Made by a program: the position numbers and the translations under genes
In this document: positions 43,613 through 56,000 of the stretch, piece after piece
Numbering within the stretch: position 1 is the stretch's first letter
Layout: the number at the start of each line of letters is the position of its first letter
From: Cryptomeria japonica
Lineage: Eukaryota; Streptophyta; Pinopsida; Cupressales; Cupressaceae
Reading direction: 5' to 3'
Assembly: GCF_030272615.1 (NCBI RefSeq)
Contig: NC_081406.1
Span: forward strand, 395,830,439-395,894,438
DNA length: 64,000 nt
Notes under the pieces: generated by a model
Database searches by the model: none
Told to the model about the DNA's origin: nothing
Seen by the model: only the letters and a program-made list of their open reading frames with translations

Positions 43613-46254
43613 ATGAAAAATAAATCAAATGACATTAACTATAAGGACTATAGTCATTACTTAAATCCATTAAATGCCGAGCAATATACACAGTCCAAAT
43701 TGACAGCCTTCAGAATGATATTGGCATATCAGTGAAGGACCTAAATTGTAGTGAGCATAGTCTACCAATTGACATATGGCCAATTGGAATATGCCACACC
43801 CCTTCAAACATCTTTAAGTACTTTACAAGAACATGTTAATCGCCTAACTTGGTCAACTGTTTCCTCCAACTAATTCTCAGATTGATGGCAGGTTGACAAA
43901 GTGGCAAGCAACCAACTCATCTGATTAACTGTGACCAATAGGAATGCTCAATGTCACCATGGAAATTTTGATGCTGACATATATATAACTTGCCCCCCCC
44001 CACATCAATTTTGACAAGTATAAATCACTTAATTGGCTCATTTTCATTGGTACATGTCTGGTTGGCTTGTGCCACGTCATAACTCTTGGTTGGTCTGCTG
44101 ACATCAACCATATTGGTCCGTGGAGCAGTAACATCATTACCATTCCAACCCGTTTGCCAATGTCCCTATAGCCAGTATCTGACCCCTGAGAAAGCATGAA
44201 CAAACTACTTAAGCTAAAAGGATAAACTGCCAATAATAAGTCAACATTCAAATAGAACAAAAGTGTAGGGATAAAGGCAAATACTCAGGGCAAGACATAG
44301 GCTTGGGCTTTTATACACAGGGTTCAAGAAACCATACCACTGTTAACACAAACAGAGAGCTTGACAGAAACCAAAACAAGTATACCTATTCAAGATATCT
44401 CAGATTGCTTATTAAAACGAAAAGCAATAAGGTAATGCAGAGAGCCATAATAAATGTTTTTCAAATTGAGTCTCAACACAGTCAACAATACCATGTAGAA
44501 TAAAAATCACCAAAATTGTAATTACACATACCCAACCGAGATTTTAGGAGGACTTCATCTATAATATGAAATAGCGGGTTCGTTAAAACTCAAGCTACAC
44601 CACTTTATCTGCCCTGATAATTAAATGTTAGCCTCTTGAATAAAGAAGTTAGATTCCTTTTAAAAAAAATGGATTTCAAAATATCATGATGATAAATGGA
44701 ACTACCATCTTTTTCTATATCTGCCTAACAAAAGCAGATTCTAAAAGTAAGACTAGATAAATTTACTTGCTCCTGCACTAAACTCCTTTGGTTTGAAAGC
44801 ACGAATCTCTTGTTCAATGTTTATGAACAATACTTTCTTCAAAGGATGTCTCTTCATTACTACCTTTGTCACCCATGTAATGCCTAATTAATCCAATTTG
44901 GAAGTTGTCTTGTTGACGCATGGGCAATTTCAACTTGATTTTTTCTCGTTTATACTTATAGTCATACAAATCAGTGTCATTGAAGACAGGTGAGATTCAA
45001 TCCTCGTTGGAGATCCAAAAGAATATTATTACTTATCTTAAAAATCAACAATGACAATTTAGGAATGCAGTCTTTATTAATGTAAAAAATGTTATACTAA
45101 ATTTATATTTATCTACTTTATGCTGAATCACTGAAGTGAGTCTGGAAATAGTTTAACCATCTTGCATAGCAAGCATTTAACTTATCTCATGTATGTAAAT
45201 ATTAAAGGCTTTTTGATTTATATAAAGTAAAAACTGCTTATGCATCATTTAGTGCTTCCAATGACAGTGTTTGTCCAATAGCTTCTAACTCTTGATCATT
45301 GGTGCTGCCTGTGTTCTTTACTTCATTGGTCTTCTATTATATGATATGGTCTGAGTCTTCTGGTTAACCATTGCTCCAAGAAACACACCTGATGCATCAT
45401 GTGATCCTCAAAAAATTTGTTGAGGTTAATTTGGGCCCAAATTGGGCTTCTCCCACATGTATGCTATGGGGTGATCTTAAGTATGTTTCTTAGAATCATA
45501 CTTGATGCATCAGACTCAGTCTCAACACTTGATGCATCAGACTCAGTCTCAACCATGTAGAAATCAGATTAGCTGAGTGGAGTTGTTCTCTCATTAGAGA
45601 GGGATGAGTGCTGCAGTCTTTACTTAAATGTCAAATAAACTTTTAAACTTCTGCCAATAACTTATTTTTTCGTACTCATATGGACAAGGTGTATTATCTT
45701 GCACCAAATCTTTAAATTTACATATATGTTTTACTCTCCCAGTTTGTCAAACAAAGCAATTAAATGCACTGATCGTTCCTCTTCAGGTTTAATGTAAACC
45801 TGAATACTGTCCAAGTAAACAACAGTAGAGTTATTAAAAAAACACAGTAGAGTTATTAATGAATGTGTTAGCACACATTTTTACAAAATATTTCTATGCT
45901 ATTTAAATGGATGCATTCTATGTGTATTTTCATCGTAAGAGCATTTACTGCTGGATTGCATGTGCAGGAGATATGTTGCTGTGTCAGAGAAATCCAATTG
46001 TAACCTGAATCTGTATGAACAAGTATCACCTGGGCATGTTAAGGGATGGCATTAAGTATGGTGACATTTTGATAACCTTCACCTTGACAGTTTTTGCATT
46101 GCAAGAGCACATTTTAGGGTTCATCACAGAAGCAGGGTCATGAGTGCATTCAAAGATGTTTTCAGTGCCTTAGAAGTCCATTAGCATTGTTGTGGAAAGT
46201 TACATTTGTGAAAGAAAGCCTTCTCTTCATAAAATATAAAATTATGTTTATCGA
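43613..46254. other. Intergenic sequence, no gene seen
   Basis: Contains a 26-27-bp tandem duplication starting CTTGATGCATCAGACTCAGT at 45511 and 45538. The 111-codon minus ORF at 43925-44260 has no recognisable domain and ordinary intergenic composition. Confidence 0.5.
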
Positions 46255-47390
46255 CGTAAGTCACCCTGATAAGATTGCCTAAGGAGAAAAGGGTGCGTGT
46301 CGATCGGCAAAACTCACACCGATGAGCCCGAAGGCGTTTTCTCAGGGTGTGATCGGCAGGAAGAAGTTTGGCGAGTTAGTAATCCTTTGGCGAGTTAGTA
46401 ATCCATTGGGAAGAGCTACACCAATAGCATAACAATAAGGCGGAGTCATTGGCATAGCGTTCACTATCGGAAGCACGGGGAAAAAGTTACTCCGATATCC
46501 AATTAGGTTATCGACAGAACTTATGCCGATGTCAGATGGAGCAGAACACTTGTTGGCGATGTCATCGGGTCATCGGAAATTGTCATCTTACGCTACCCCG
46601 ATACCTGATGGACTAGGTGGCGAAGGCGGTTTTATCGGCCTGACCTACCTCGATGAGTCGATACCAAAGCGAGGAGAATACTGAGTCATTGGGATAACTT
46701 AAGCCACCGGGGAGAGGTGTTTTAGGTTATGTAGATACTCGATGAGGAAGACAAGCCGGGCACAGAGAAGGAGACTTAATCGGGATAAGTTACATCGATC
46801 GAAGTCAAAGTCATCAGGATATCATTGACTCATCGGGAGGAGACATTTATCGTTATACCGATACCTAATGAGAAAGCAAAGATGGGTGCGAGCAAGGAGA
46901 TCTCATCGGGGAAACGTATGTCGATAGATCGGAGAAGTAAAAAGATACACAAGTATGCGGTTGATGTCATCAGGTCATCGGAGAAACATAAAATGAGTTG
47001 TTCTGATACGCGATAAGGTGACCCGATGTAACAAACGAGATGCGGACTACGAAGGAGGACTCATTGGAATAACTTCTAACCATCGGAGGAACATATTTGG
47101 AGCTGTACCGATACCCGACGGGCAGAATGCCACGAAGGAATAGGAGGAGGGTACATCAGAATGACCTACGCCGATGTGACATAAAGGTGAAAGTAAAACC
47201 TAGTCAAAAGGTGGAGCCATCAGGGAAGCTATAACCATCAGAATGAGGGAAAATGAGCTATGCCGATGCCTGATGAAGTGATCGGGGAGACCAATGCCGA
47301 TCAAAAATATGGGTGGCGCTAAGTGATTGAATCATTGGGAGGAGTTGTGCCGACTAGCCGTTGCAAAATTTGATTTATAACGAATCACCC
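46255..47390 (+). repeat. Degenerate ATCGG / CCGAT repeat array
   Basis: About 1.1 kb, richer in G+C than its flanks, built from loosely repeated units. The commonest unit runs CATCGG(A/G) - 15 to 25 variable bases - (A/T)xACxCCGATxCCTGATG. Good examples end near 46500, 46535, 46610, 46868, 47120, 47180 and 47275. Because CATCGG and CCGATG are reverse complements, most units are imperfect inverted repeats. A perfect 19-bp tandem duplication (TTTGGCGAGTTAGTAATCC) lies at 46367-46385 and 46386-46404. The array stops about 200 bases before the start of the large-protein pseudogene, so it could be its promoter, 5' leader or LTR. Confidence 0.8.
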
Positions 47391-47486
47391 GCCATTATTA
47401 AATGCAGGCAATAGATAGGTCTGTGTTTGCACGAGGCAAATCATAGCATGATTTCAATTGAGTAAATGCTATTGATGTATTAAATC

Positions 47487-47493
47487 TATATAT
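47487..47493 (+). promoter_or_regulatory. TATA-like element upstream of large-protein pseudogene
   Basis: TATATAT within CTATATATGG lies about 110 bases before the ATG at 47600, a suitable distance for a plant TATA box with a short leader. Such strings are common in AT-rich DNA. Confidence 0.35.
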
Positions 47494-47599
47494 GGAAGTT
47501 TGTATAAGGACTTTGCATAACAGATTGAAGCGAACAAAGAGATTGAAGCAAAACTAAACTGTAGAAAATTGAATTTCAGAAAGCCTGAATTATTCAAAT

Positions 47600-50504
47600 A
47601 TGGAGGTTTCTAGTTCCAAAGGCAAGAGGAAGGTCACTGAGGTTTCTGAGAGTGCCTCAAAGAAGTCTAAAGGTGGAGAAAGTGCGCAGAAGCGGAAGTT
47701 AAATCAGGACATGATTGACCAGATGAGCTCACCAGGAGCCAAGTCCCGAAGGTCTAAGGCTGTTTTGCCTATCCGTGACCAGCTAGAGGATGATTTTAAG
47801 GAAATTGGTGATGTCTGGACTAGGGTTAGAGGCCACGAATTGTTCTTATATCATTACTCACGAAGGGGCAAGCCGACCCCAGTCTCAAACGCATGGACGA
47901 CTGGATTGGGAACCTAGTGGTCCCTAACGTCTTTGTAAATATTCAATTGTTGAAAACCCTGGCTAGGCTTATAATTCCACGAAAGGATGTATCCAATTAC
48001 CAAATGGCGATGCATTCATCCGTCTTTCAGTAGCTACCATTCATGAGGTTTTTGGTCTTGGTTTCGAATCCGATGTGCCTCTGTCTTTTGAGAAGCTGGA
48101 AGAAGAATATACAAAGATGGATACTGTATACAACCGGTGGAATTTGGCCATACATAAGGTTGAGAAAGGGAAGTTGACAGATGAAGGCGGGCCCCCGTTT
48201 GACATCAACATTTTTAGACAGCATTTGCAATATACATACATGGCATGCGGTCAAGTGGGAGGAGTTGAGGTTCCAGATGTGGCTCGAGTAGGACCTTTAG
48301 TACTTGCTGCAAATACACAAATGTATGAGCCAAGACAATTTGATTATGCTGCCTACATTGTGGAAAAAATGCACGAGGGTTTCTTAAATCTTCAGAATAA
48401 CCTTGATAAGTCTTTTAAGTTTTATTCATTATTGATGCATATTATCTTGTTTTACGGATGACCCAGGGGGTTGTGGCCTGAAGAATTGAAATTAAATGTT
48501 CATGGTAAAGATGGGCAAGAGCAGCCAATACAATTGTGGGTATCACTGTGGGATTCTCGGTTCATGAGATCCCATTATGTCAAATTTGAAGAGTTTTTTG
48601 TTCAACCATTATACAGAGCTTTTGGGGTTTCTTGTGATGGATCATTTTTAGAAGAAATTAAAAGATTTCTTAGACCCCATGAGCATGGAGATACAAGGGT
48701 GAATCATAATTGGGGTGATTGGTATGTATGTTGAGACTTCTCATATGTTAGGGTTTTTGGATTCGAAGGTGCTCCCTATGTGCTACCAAAGCCTGCGCCA
48801 GATCGAATTGCTTACTTGGAGATTGTGAGACAAATGAGTGTCTCTAATGCACATCATTTTGGGGGTGCCCACAAGCAAGTCTTCTTACCTGGAACTCTGC
48901 ATTTTGGTGATTTCACCATCGTATCAACAAAGGCTTATGAAGTTATTGACAGAAGGTTAATAGAAGATTATAATCTGTATGAGCACACAAGTAGGAAAAA
49001 TTATGATCCGGAGGGCTATATACACCAAAGCAGAAAAAAGCAGAATCTTGGTGATTACTTTCATGAGCATATTGAAGCCTTGGATATCTTCAGAAACAAC
49101 GAGTCCGAAGAAGCCATGCGAATTTTTCAGGATTTGAATCAGAAATTGGAAGAAAAAAGACAGAGACTGCAGGAAATGGAGGAAGAAGAAGAAATTGAAA
49201 GTGAATCAGGTGAAAATGAGGCTATCTCAAGATTTAAAATGCTTGAAAAGGAAGAGGAACTTGAAGCACAAGACCAAATTGTTGCAAGGATGAATGCTGA
49301 TTTGGATGCTAGGCTAGAAGAGCATACATCTTTTGTGTCAGATGATGAATTTATTAGGTTGAAGGAGTTTAAGTCCTTGTATCATTTTAAAGGAAAGAGG
49401 TTAAGAGAAGCAATGCCAGATGTGACACCAAAGAATGAGGCAGAAATGCTCAGAAAGCTAAAGGTGAAGATTAATTTAGAGTTAGAAGGCATGACCCCTC
49501 AAAGGGGAAGGCAGCTTCTTGTAGAGGCAAGAATCATTCTTTTTCCAGGCTGGGACCTTAGTGCATCCTTTATTTTTGACTGCCTATTGCATTCAGATAA
49601 GAAAGATTTCAAGTTAGACATTCAGGGCGTAAATGATATTTTTATTGGATCAAGATATGATCCAGATGATGAGGCCATGCTTTTGTGGGCCCTTTATCCT
49701 CCGAATAAGAGGCCAAAGATTATAGATGTGGACAAGGCCTTCGGTCACATGATGAAGTTAAAGGTTGGTGAAGTGGATCCCATGGTCACAGTGGATATGG
49801 GAATTGATACTTCCAAATTAAATAAGGCACAAATGAAGATGTTGGCAAAAGAAGCAGGGAAATACAAGTCATTGTATGAAGAGCTTTTGAGAAGTAGAGG
49901 TCAGCCAATACCTCAAATAACAGATGAATCAAAATTGAAGAAGAAGTGCGAGGATTTGCATAAAGAAAACAAGAAGTTGAAAGAGAAAATGCAGAACATA
50001 AGGGTAGACACAACATGTGTCTTACTGTCAAAGAGATTAGAAAAGTTAAATGGAGTTCTTGAAGACTTCTGGACAATCTACCAAAAGAATATGGATAATA
50101 GCATTTCACATAAAAGAATCTCTGACAAATTACATATGCTCCTGCAGGATAAGAAGGCTAGTCAGACAGACAATGCAATTATTGAAAAAATCCAGAGATT
50201 GATGAAAAAGCATGAGAAGTTTGATGCAACCTTGAAGGTTGAATATGATGATTGTCAGGAAATTGTGCAGCACGGTATTCCAAAAGTGATAGATGAAACA
50301 TGGCAGATTAAGGACATGAATGTGTGGATTACAGAATGTCAATCATTACTTAATGCTTCCCTGGGTATTGCACGGGCTGACACCTTGGACATGGCAGAGA
50401 CAGTGGACCAGTTGGAAAGCTTTGTGATTATAGAGATGGCAGTGCGGGATATCATCTTCAACTCCAACACTTACAAGGATGAGGCCTACCTTCAGCGTAT
50501 TTAG
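47600..50504 (+). pseudogene. Large unknown protein, better-preserved copy 1
   Basis: ATG at 47600 opens a Lys/Ser-rich N-terminus. Two single-base shifts (near 47880 and 48005) move the frame. From about 48005 to the TAG at 50504 the frame is constant, broken by TGA at 48459 and TGA at 48732. The final 574 codons (48780-50504) are fully open. N-terminal to C-terminal: a globular part with VVPNVFVN and EVFGLGF; an EEEEEIESESGE acidic coiled coil (about 49120-49290); a compact region with LFPGWDLSASFIFDC and NKRPKIIDV (about 49530-49720); and a long Lys/Glu-rich coiled coil (about 49900-50260). Expected length is about 960 residues. It aligns with the decayed copy at 26930-30440. The function is unknown and I see no enzymatic motif. 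Confidence 0.75.
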
Positions 50505-52902
50505 AAATGTGGCTTGGTCCTGGATGGTCAAAGTTAACTTGTGTCAATTGTAATATGTTTTGTAATATTGTTAGTTGTTATAGCAGTTAGGGAGTTATTA
50601 TTTAGGTTTTTGTCAGTTTTTAGTTTGTACTAATGAAAGGGTGTGTCCTTTCATTTGTGTCTTTTGAGTCACATATGTATAGGGAGTCATTTTTGTATAC
50701 AAGGGGACACGATTTAGAAGCTCCTATCTTTTAGATTGTTTGTTGGGACTAGTATTGTTATGTAAAAGCAAGTCTATAGAAATGAAAAGTCATTTTGGTG
50801 CAAGCAAGAATATCATGAGGTACTTGTGAGTCTGTAGCTTTTGTATACCTTTTTATTCCAAAATTAATATATAAGATTTGCTGTCTTTATCTTCAGATCA
50901 TTTTATGTTACATGGTGTTGATGAATCAAGTTCTTTGGATAAATCTAATTAAGATTTGATGCAGTGTACCATCACATGCTGTTGTGTAGGAAACAAATTT
51001 GTTTTTGGTATTCTTGCAACACATAATGAAACCATTGCATTGATAGTCTTGCACATTTGTGAGTTTTTCAAGTTGTCTCCAAAGTTGATTACAAATATTC
51101 GTCCACTAAGTAACATATAAATTGTCAGATAAGGGACTGGTCTATTGTTAGTTTTTTGTGAGTAAATTTGGTGTGCATAAGGTCCTCATTAGGGAAACAT
51201 ACTTCTTATTCCTATCAGTATTGTTTTTTCATAATTACTTAAGGTTCCAACAGCATTCTTTTATAAGCATTTATTCACTATTAATTACATTTAAGTTTTC
51301 AAATTAAAGCAAGAAAAAAGCACACAATAAAGCACAGTTGCAAGAAACATTTTGCCATTCTTGCAAATAGCTAATTTGACAAGTTCAAATTCACTGTAAA
51401 GAAGTCTCTTTGTGCTTTGGAGATTAAGGTACACCCGCCTAGGTCTAGTGGAGCCTAAAGTGCAGAGGAATTTGGTCTTTGACCATTCCTGTTCGTTGGC
51501 CAAGGCTTATTGAGAAATCAGTAGGAGATTTGGCAAAGCTCTAAGATTTCCAATCTGTGGTTTTGGGAACCAACATAATGGATATGATATTTCATTCCCG
51601 AGTTGCATGAAAATTCTATGTGCATTTACAAGATCAAATGGAATCACTTACCACTAAAATAGGCCATCTTGGTGTGAAAATTTGTTTTCCTTTGATTGCC
51701 ATTCATTATGAGAATTGGGTGATAGCTGCTTGCTCAAATCCATCTTGGAAAAGACTTCTAATCCTTGCATGACAAGATAATAATCCATGTGAGGTTTCAG
51801 AAAAAGGTTCTTGGAAGTGATTTTTCAATTGCTCTTGCATCTAATCACTTGTATCACCTTCAATCTTAATTGAAGATAACATCCTTGTTTAGTACAAGGG
51901 CTAAAACTCTCTCTATTATACCATTTTTCTAAAAGCTTCAACGCTTTTCTCATTTCTTTAGATTTAATGGAAGTAAAATAGGCAACGTCATTGGGCGATG
52001 TGTAGCCTATAGTATAGTCAATCAGATGTTACAATTTTCTTTGTTTATGAAAATTGGAATGCCTTACCCAAGAATTATTTAAGTACTTTTGGTAGGTCCT
52101 TTGTTTGATTTTTTTTTCTCATCAATATTTCTTGCATATAGACAATTGTACTCTTTGATTCCTTTGACTAGCTGCTTGAATGCATGCTGTAAAGGTCCTT
52201 TGTTTGCTTGATCATTTGTTCTTTCATCATGACTAGTTTGTGACTCTTGTGGAAGCAAGGGAACTTTAAACTGTCTTATATATATTGTTCATATTTGTAT
52301 ATTCTTAGATTTCAATCCTTTGACCAAACTTGTGCTAAATAAAGCCTTGCCAATCAATCACAGCCTTTCCAATCAATAAATGTGAACAAAGAATAAGTTT
52401 ATAGTACAAGTAGAGGATGGCAACAAAGCTTAAATCTTTTCTAGGAAAACAAAATATTTTTTGTTAGCAAACAAAGTCATGCAAAGCCTAATGATTCTTT
52501 TATGTGAATAATCAATAAAGCAAATAGAGTCACACAAAAGCTAAAGATTTAAATTTGGATGTTGAAGCAAGGATATGTTATTTTTGGAAGAAGTCTATCA
52601 TTATTAGTGTAAGGGGACTTCCTTGTCTATAACATAGTTGCACAACTATCTAAAACTTCATGATTTATTCTTATTAGTCCCCTGCTTGGCCTTCACGTTG
52701 ATTTTTTGTTGACAATTTTGCATTTTTTTGCAATTTATTGGTCAAACAAATTTTTGACATTTTTTTCCCAAAAAATCGCAATTCAATCTGCAAAAAATCT
52801 AAGTTACCAATTCGGGTATGGGTATGGATACAGATTTGCGGGTATTATTATATATCTTACTATATAATAATATTACTATATATATTATTATACATATATA
52901 TT
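50505..52902. other. 3' flank of large-protein pseudogene and intergenic DNA
   Basis: 50505-50880 is AT-rich and could contain the transcript 3' end, but no LTR pair with the upstream side was found. 51427-51461 is the inverted copy of the 8682-8716 motif. 52840-52900 is an A/T-only tract that became the target of SINE-2. Confidence 0.5.
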
Positions 52903-52919
52903 ATAATATTATAATATAT

Positions 52920-53101
52920 ATATATTTTGATCGGTAGTGGGCACTTTTTTAAGGTGCTGAACACTTGCTGTTCAAATTCGCGAGTCCGCCATCCCAACGA
53001 AAGTACCAAGCCTGCGAGCATGGTAGCGCAACGGGGATTTGAACCTTGGTGGTGGTTTCACCAAGCAAGTGTTTTAACTGCTGAACTACATGGGTCACCC
53101 C
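52920..53101 (-). mobile_element. tRNA-derived SINE (SINE-2)
   Basis: On the minus strand it starts GGGTGACCCATGTAGTTCAG with box A (plus 53075-53092) and box B AGGTTCAAATCCCCG (plus 53033-53047). It ends CACTACCGATCAAAA. The 17-bp flanks 52903-52919 and 53102-53118 match except at one base. The body differs from SINE-1, but the terminal ACCGATCAAAA is shared. Confidence 0.9.
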
Positions 53102-53118
53102 ATAATATTACAATATAT

Positions 53119-55823
53119 TGTAATATACTAATATGTTTTAATATTTAATAAAGTTAAACATAAAACAAAATAAATAATAAAATAAATTATAATATTAGTT
53201 TAATTGAAATATCTGTAAATATTAAATTTTAACATATTCAATTTGAAAAAATACCAAATTGAATGATACAAAACATAAAGTATAAAATAAAAATAAAAAT
53301 AGAAGTTAAAAAGTCGATTGCATGAAAGAGGGAGGAGGAAGATGGAGATGGAAGAGAGCGGACGAAGACAACCTGTAGGAGTAAACTTAAAAAAATAAAC
53401 AAAGCCTTTTCTTGTTTTTGCGAGGCCAAACTAGTGGTGAACCTAGGGCCGGACCTGTCTTGTACCCGAATCGGGCTCAAACCTGGCCTCACACCTTTCC
53501 CTACAACCACGAATCCGGTATCTTAGAAAAAATCATGATTAATTCACGTTTTTCCAAAAAAATGAGTTTTTGGACAAAAAATGTTTTTTTTTGTTTTTTT
53601 TCCCTCATTTCTTCAACAATTTCTCCCTTTTTTAAAAGCCTATCTTAATTTTTCCCCAACCCTAACCCTAACCCAATGTACTCCCAATCAATTGAAAAAT
53701 TCTTTTATTTTTTGTTTGCCAATTTATTCCCCAAAAAAATATTTACTATTTTAAGGTACGTCCTAACCCTAACCCTAACCTAATAAAATCCCAATTAATC
53801 AAAAAAATCTTTTATTTTCTATTTTATAATATGGTTTTCCTTGTGTATAAAATTTGTCATGAGCATTTTAATAAGTAAATTTTCCTTTATGCTGAATTGT
53901 GTGAACTTTTTGGATAAACACATAATATATTGAAACTTTGTTTCTCTCTAATTAGGAGTGGCTCACATGAGAGCTTTTGTTATTCAGTGTATTGGTTCTA
54001 TTGGAATAGAGTTTTATTCGCTATAACCAGAGACGCTTCTCCACCCCCGTGAGGCAAGTCTCAGAGACTTCGCACTTCCCGAGTCTTCATTTTGTTTGGA
54101 GACTTCACTTCCATGTCTCCCGCCGTCTCCTTGTCTCCCACCAGGTTTCTGGCCATCTCCCACGCATCTCCTCATACCAAAGGCACATGAAAAGGTCAAA
54201 AAACAAAATGAAAATGCTGTTTCCATCATTTAGCAGCCATGGTGAATGAAGTGGTTGAGCCATATGGCCTTAATGAATTACCCCCTACTACCATTAGAAA
54301 AACCTGAGTTTGAGAGTATTGATGGCCCTAATGGCATCATAGTTGAGGACCTTGATATGGATGATCAAAATGTTGAAGAGTAGATGATAGATTTCTGATT
54401 TTTATTTTTTTTGTGTATTAGCATTAAACTATCAATATTTTTGAATTTCAATATGTAATGATAATCTAATATGAAATATGTAGTGTGAGTTTTGAACTTT
54501 ATGACACAATGACATTTAAGATTTTGATTTGTGTATTTAAACTTTAAATATAATTTTAAAATTTACCACTATTCTTGTTTCAAAGTTCTATGTAATGATA
54601 TTTTTGGAAATTATTAAATTATATTAAAAAATTTTGGTAAGATTTTGATTCATGAAATAAGTAGTAGAGTAGTTGGGTCTCATTTTTGTGGTAGGTATTG
54701 GAGCTGCTTTGTTGGCAAAATTTCCAAACATTTAATAACACATAAATTTGCAAAATAATGTAAAAAGCATTCATAAAACTGAGTCTACAAAGCTCATAAA
54801 TAGTTTTATCTTCATTCATATTTAAAAAAGTGAGTAAATACACATCATAGTGTAATATCATTGTAAATTACATATATTTATTAATATTATACAAATTTTA
54901 TCCATGGAAAACATGGGCCGAAGACATGTTTTGCTTTTTTGTTTTTTTAAACTAGAGTTGGGATCTAGGGGTGGTATGTGGTAGTGCCCATTGTAGGGGT
55001 CTAGGGGTAGTGCCCTAGGTGTGAACCTTGTGATGCAAAGCAGGCTTAAGGGGCCATCCATGCCAAATTAAGACCTTTGAGACTACTGGACCTTAATGAC
55101 ACATGCCATTCTCCATAATTTAATCACTTTTAAGTATTAACTGGTCATTGATACTAAGGTTGTTATTGTTCATGGGTGAATCAGTGTTTTTCTGCATTAG
55201 GTGAGTTTTTGCCGTAGATTTGCTGTTTTTTGATGAGTCGTGTGATTTTTTGGGCAGTTACTTGGCAATCATTCGGTGGTGAGTAATTTGCTGGGGTCTA
55301 TTTGCACACATTTGCTCACATGTAAGTGAGTTATTTGCTGAGTTTTTAATCTCTGGCAGGGCTTATGGGAAACTTCTAATAGGCTACATTTTAAAGAGTC
55401 TTTCTTAGAATTACGAAACATGAATTAACAAACTCATGAGTCAAGCCAAATGGACTCATTTTATTGAAGTGGGACTCAAACTCATGAATAAATAAAAAAT
55501 AATGCTAGGTTTGTTTACCATGAATACGTCAATTAGTTTTTTTATTTGAAAATTTGATTCATACTTCATAACATTGAGATACATTGCCATGGCCAATTCA
55601 AGCATGAAATTGCCAAATATATCATCAAGTTTTCCTTGCTATCCCTTTTATTCATTGAGGTGCATGCCTAGTCTTTCATCATCCAATTTGTATGAATAAT
55701 GTTCTTTTGAACAAAAGGTTCTTCCAATTTTCCTCTCGTGCAAAATGTTTCAATGTGATGTCTTCACTTTGAAATATAATTTAATAATAAATAATGTTAA
55801 TAAAAACTAAAATACAAAAGAAT
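53119..55823. other. Intergenic sequence, no gene seen
   Basis: Contains the CCCTAA blocks listed separately, a GTCTCC-rich stretch (54050-54170), and a short plus-strand frame ending at 54382 (EFESIDGPNGIIVEDLDMDD) that looks like an acidic protein C-terminus. No transposase motif could be confirmed. Confidence 0.4.
53658..53780 (+). repeat. Two short CCCTAA blocks in a diverged duplication
   Basis: AACCCTAACCCTAACCC at 53658-53674 and CCTAACCCTAACCCTAACC at 53762-53780 are each followed by a similar AAT-rich sequence ending TCTTTTATTTT. This points to an old duplication of about 100 bp. The unit is the six-base CCCTAA, not the usual plant CCCTAAA. Confidence 0.8.
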
Positions 55824-55841
55824 AAACATAAAAATTAAATT

Positions 55842-55982
55842 GCTGTCTCTTTGGCTGCCGATTTCTATGCCTATCCTTGCAGCCCGTTTTGTTTTGGAAG
55901 ATGCTATCTGATTCTAATCCTCTTAGAATTATTTTGTAAAGGGTTTCGGGGCCCCTTCAAAACCTGTTTTTGCTTTAATCCA
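55842..55982 (+). mobile_element. 5'-truncated LINE insertion (LINE I-type tail)
   Basis: A 141-bp fragment flanked by perfect 18-bp target-site duplications AAACATAAAAATTAAATT (55824-55841 and 55983-56000). Its end reads GTAAAGGGTTTCGGGGCCCC, TTCAAAACCTGTTTTTGC and TTTAATCCAAA, closely matching the LINE I 3' end at 3560-3608. This is extreme 5' truncation, typical of abortive LINE reverse transcription. Confidence 0.93.
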
Positions 55983-56000
55983 AAACATAAAAATTAAATT

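Noticed and set aside
43925-44260. 111-aa minus-strand ORF
   Set aside because: No domain, no homologous copy in the window and background composition.
46255-47390. CRISPR-like array
   Set aside because: Repeat units are degenerate, unevenly spaced and imperfectly palindromic; there are no uniform spacers, and the setting is eukaryotic.
53033-53101. tRNA gene
   Set aside because: Same reasoning: box A/B inside a 182-bp SINE with 17-bp duplications; no cloverleaf of normal tRNA length.
54230-54384. C-terminus of a DNA transposase
   Set aside because: The acidic tail is suggestive, but no catalytic motif, terminal inverted repeat or target-site duplication was found.
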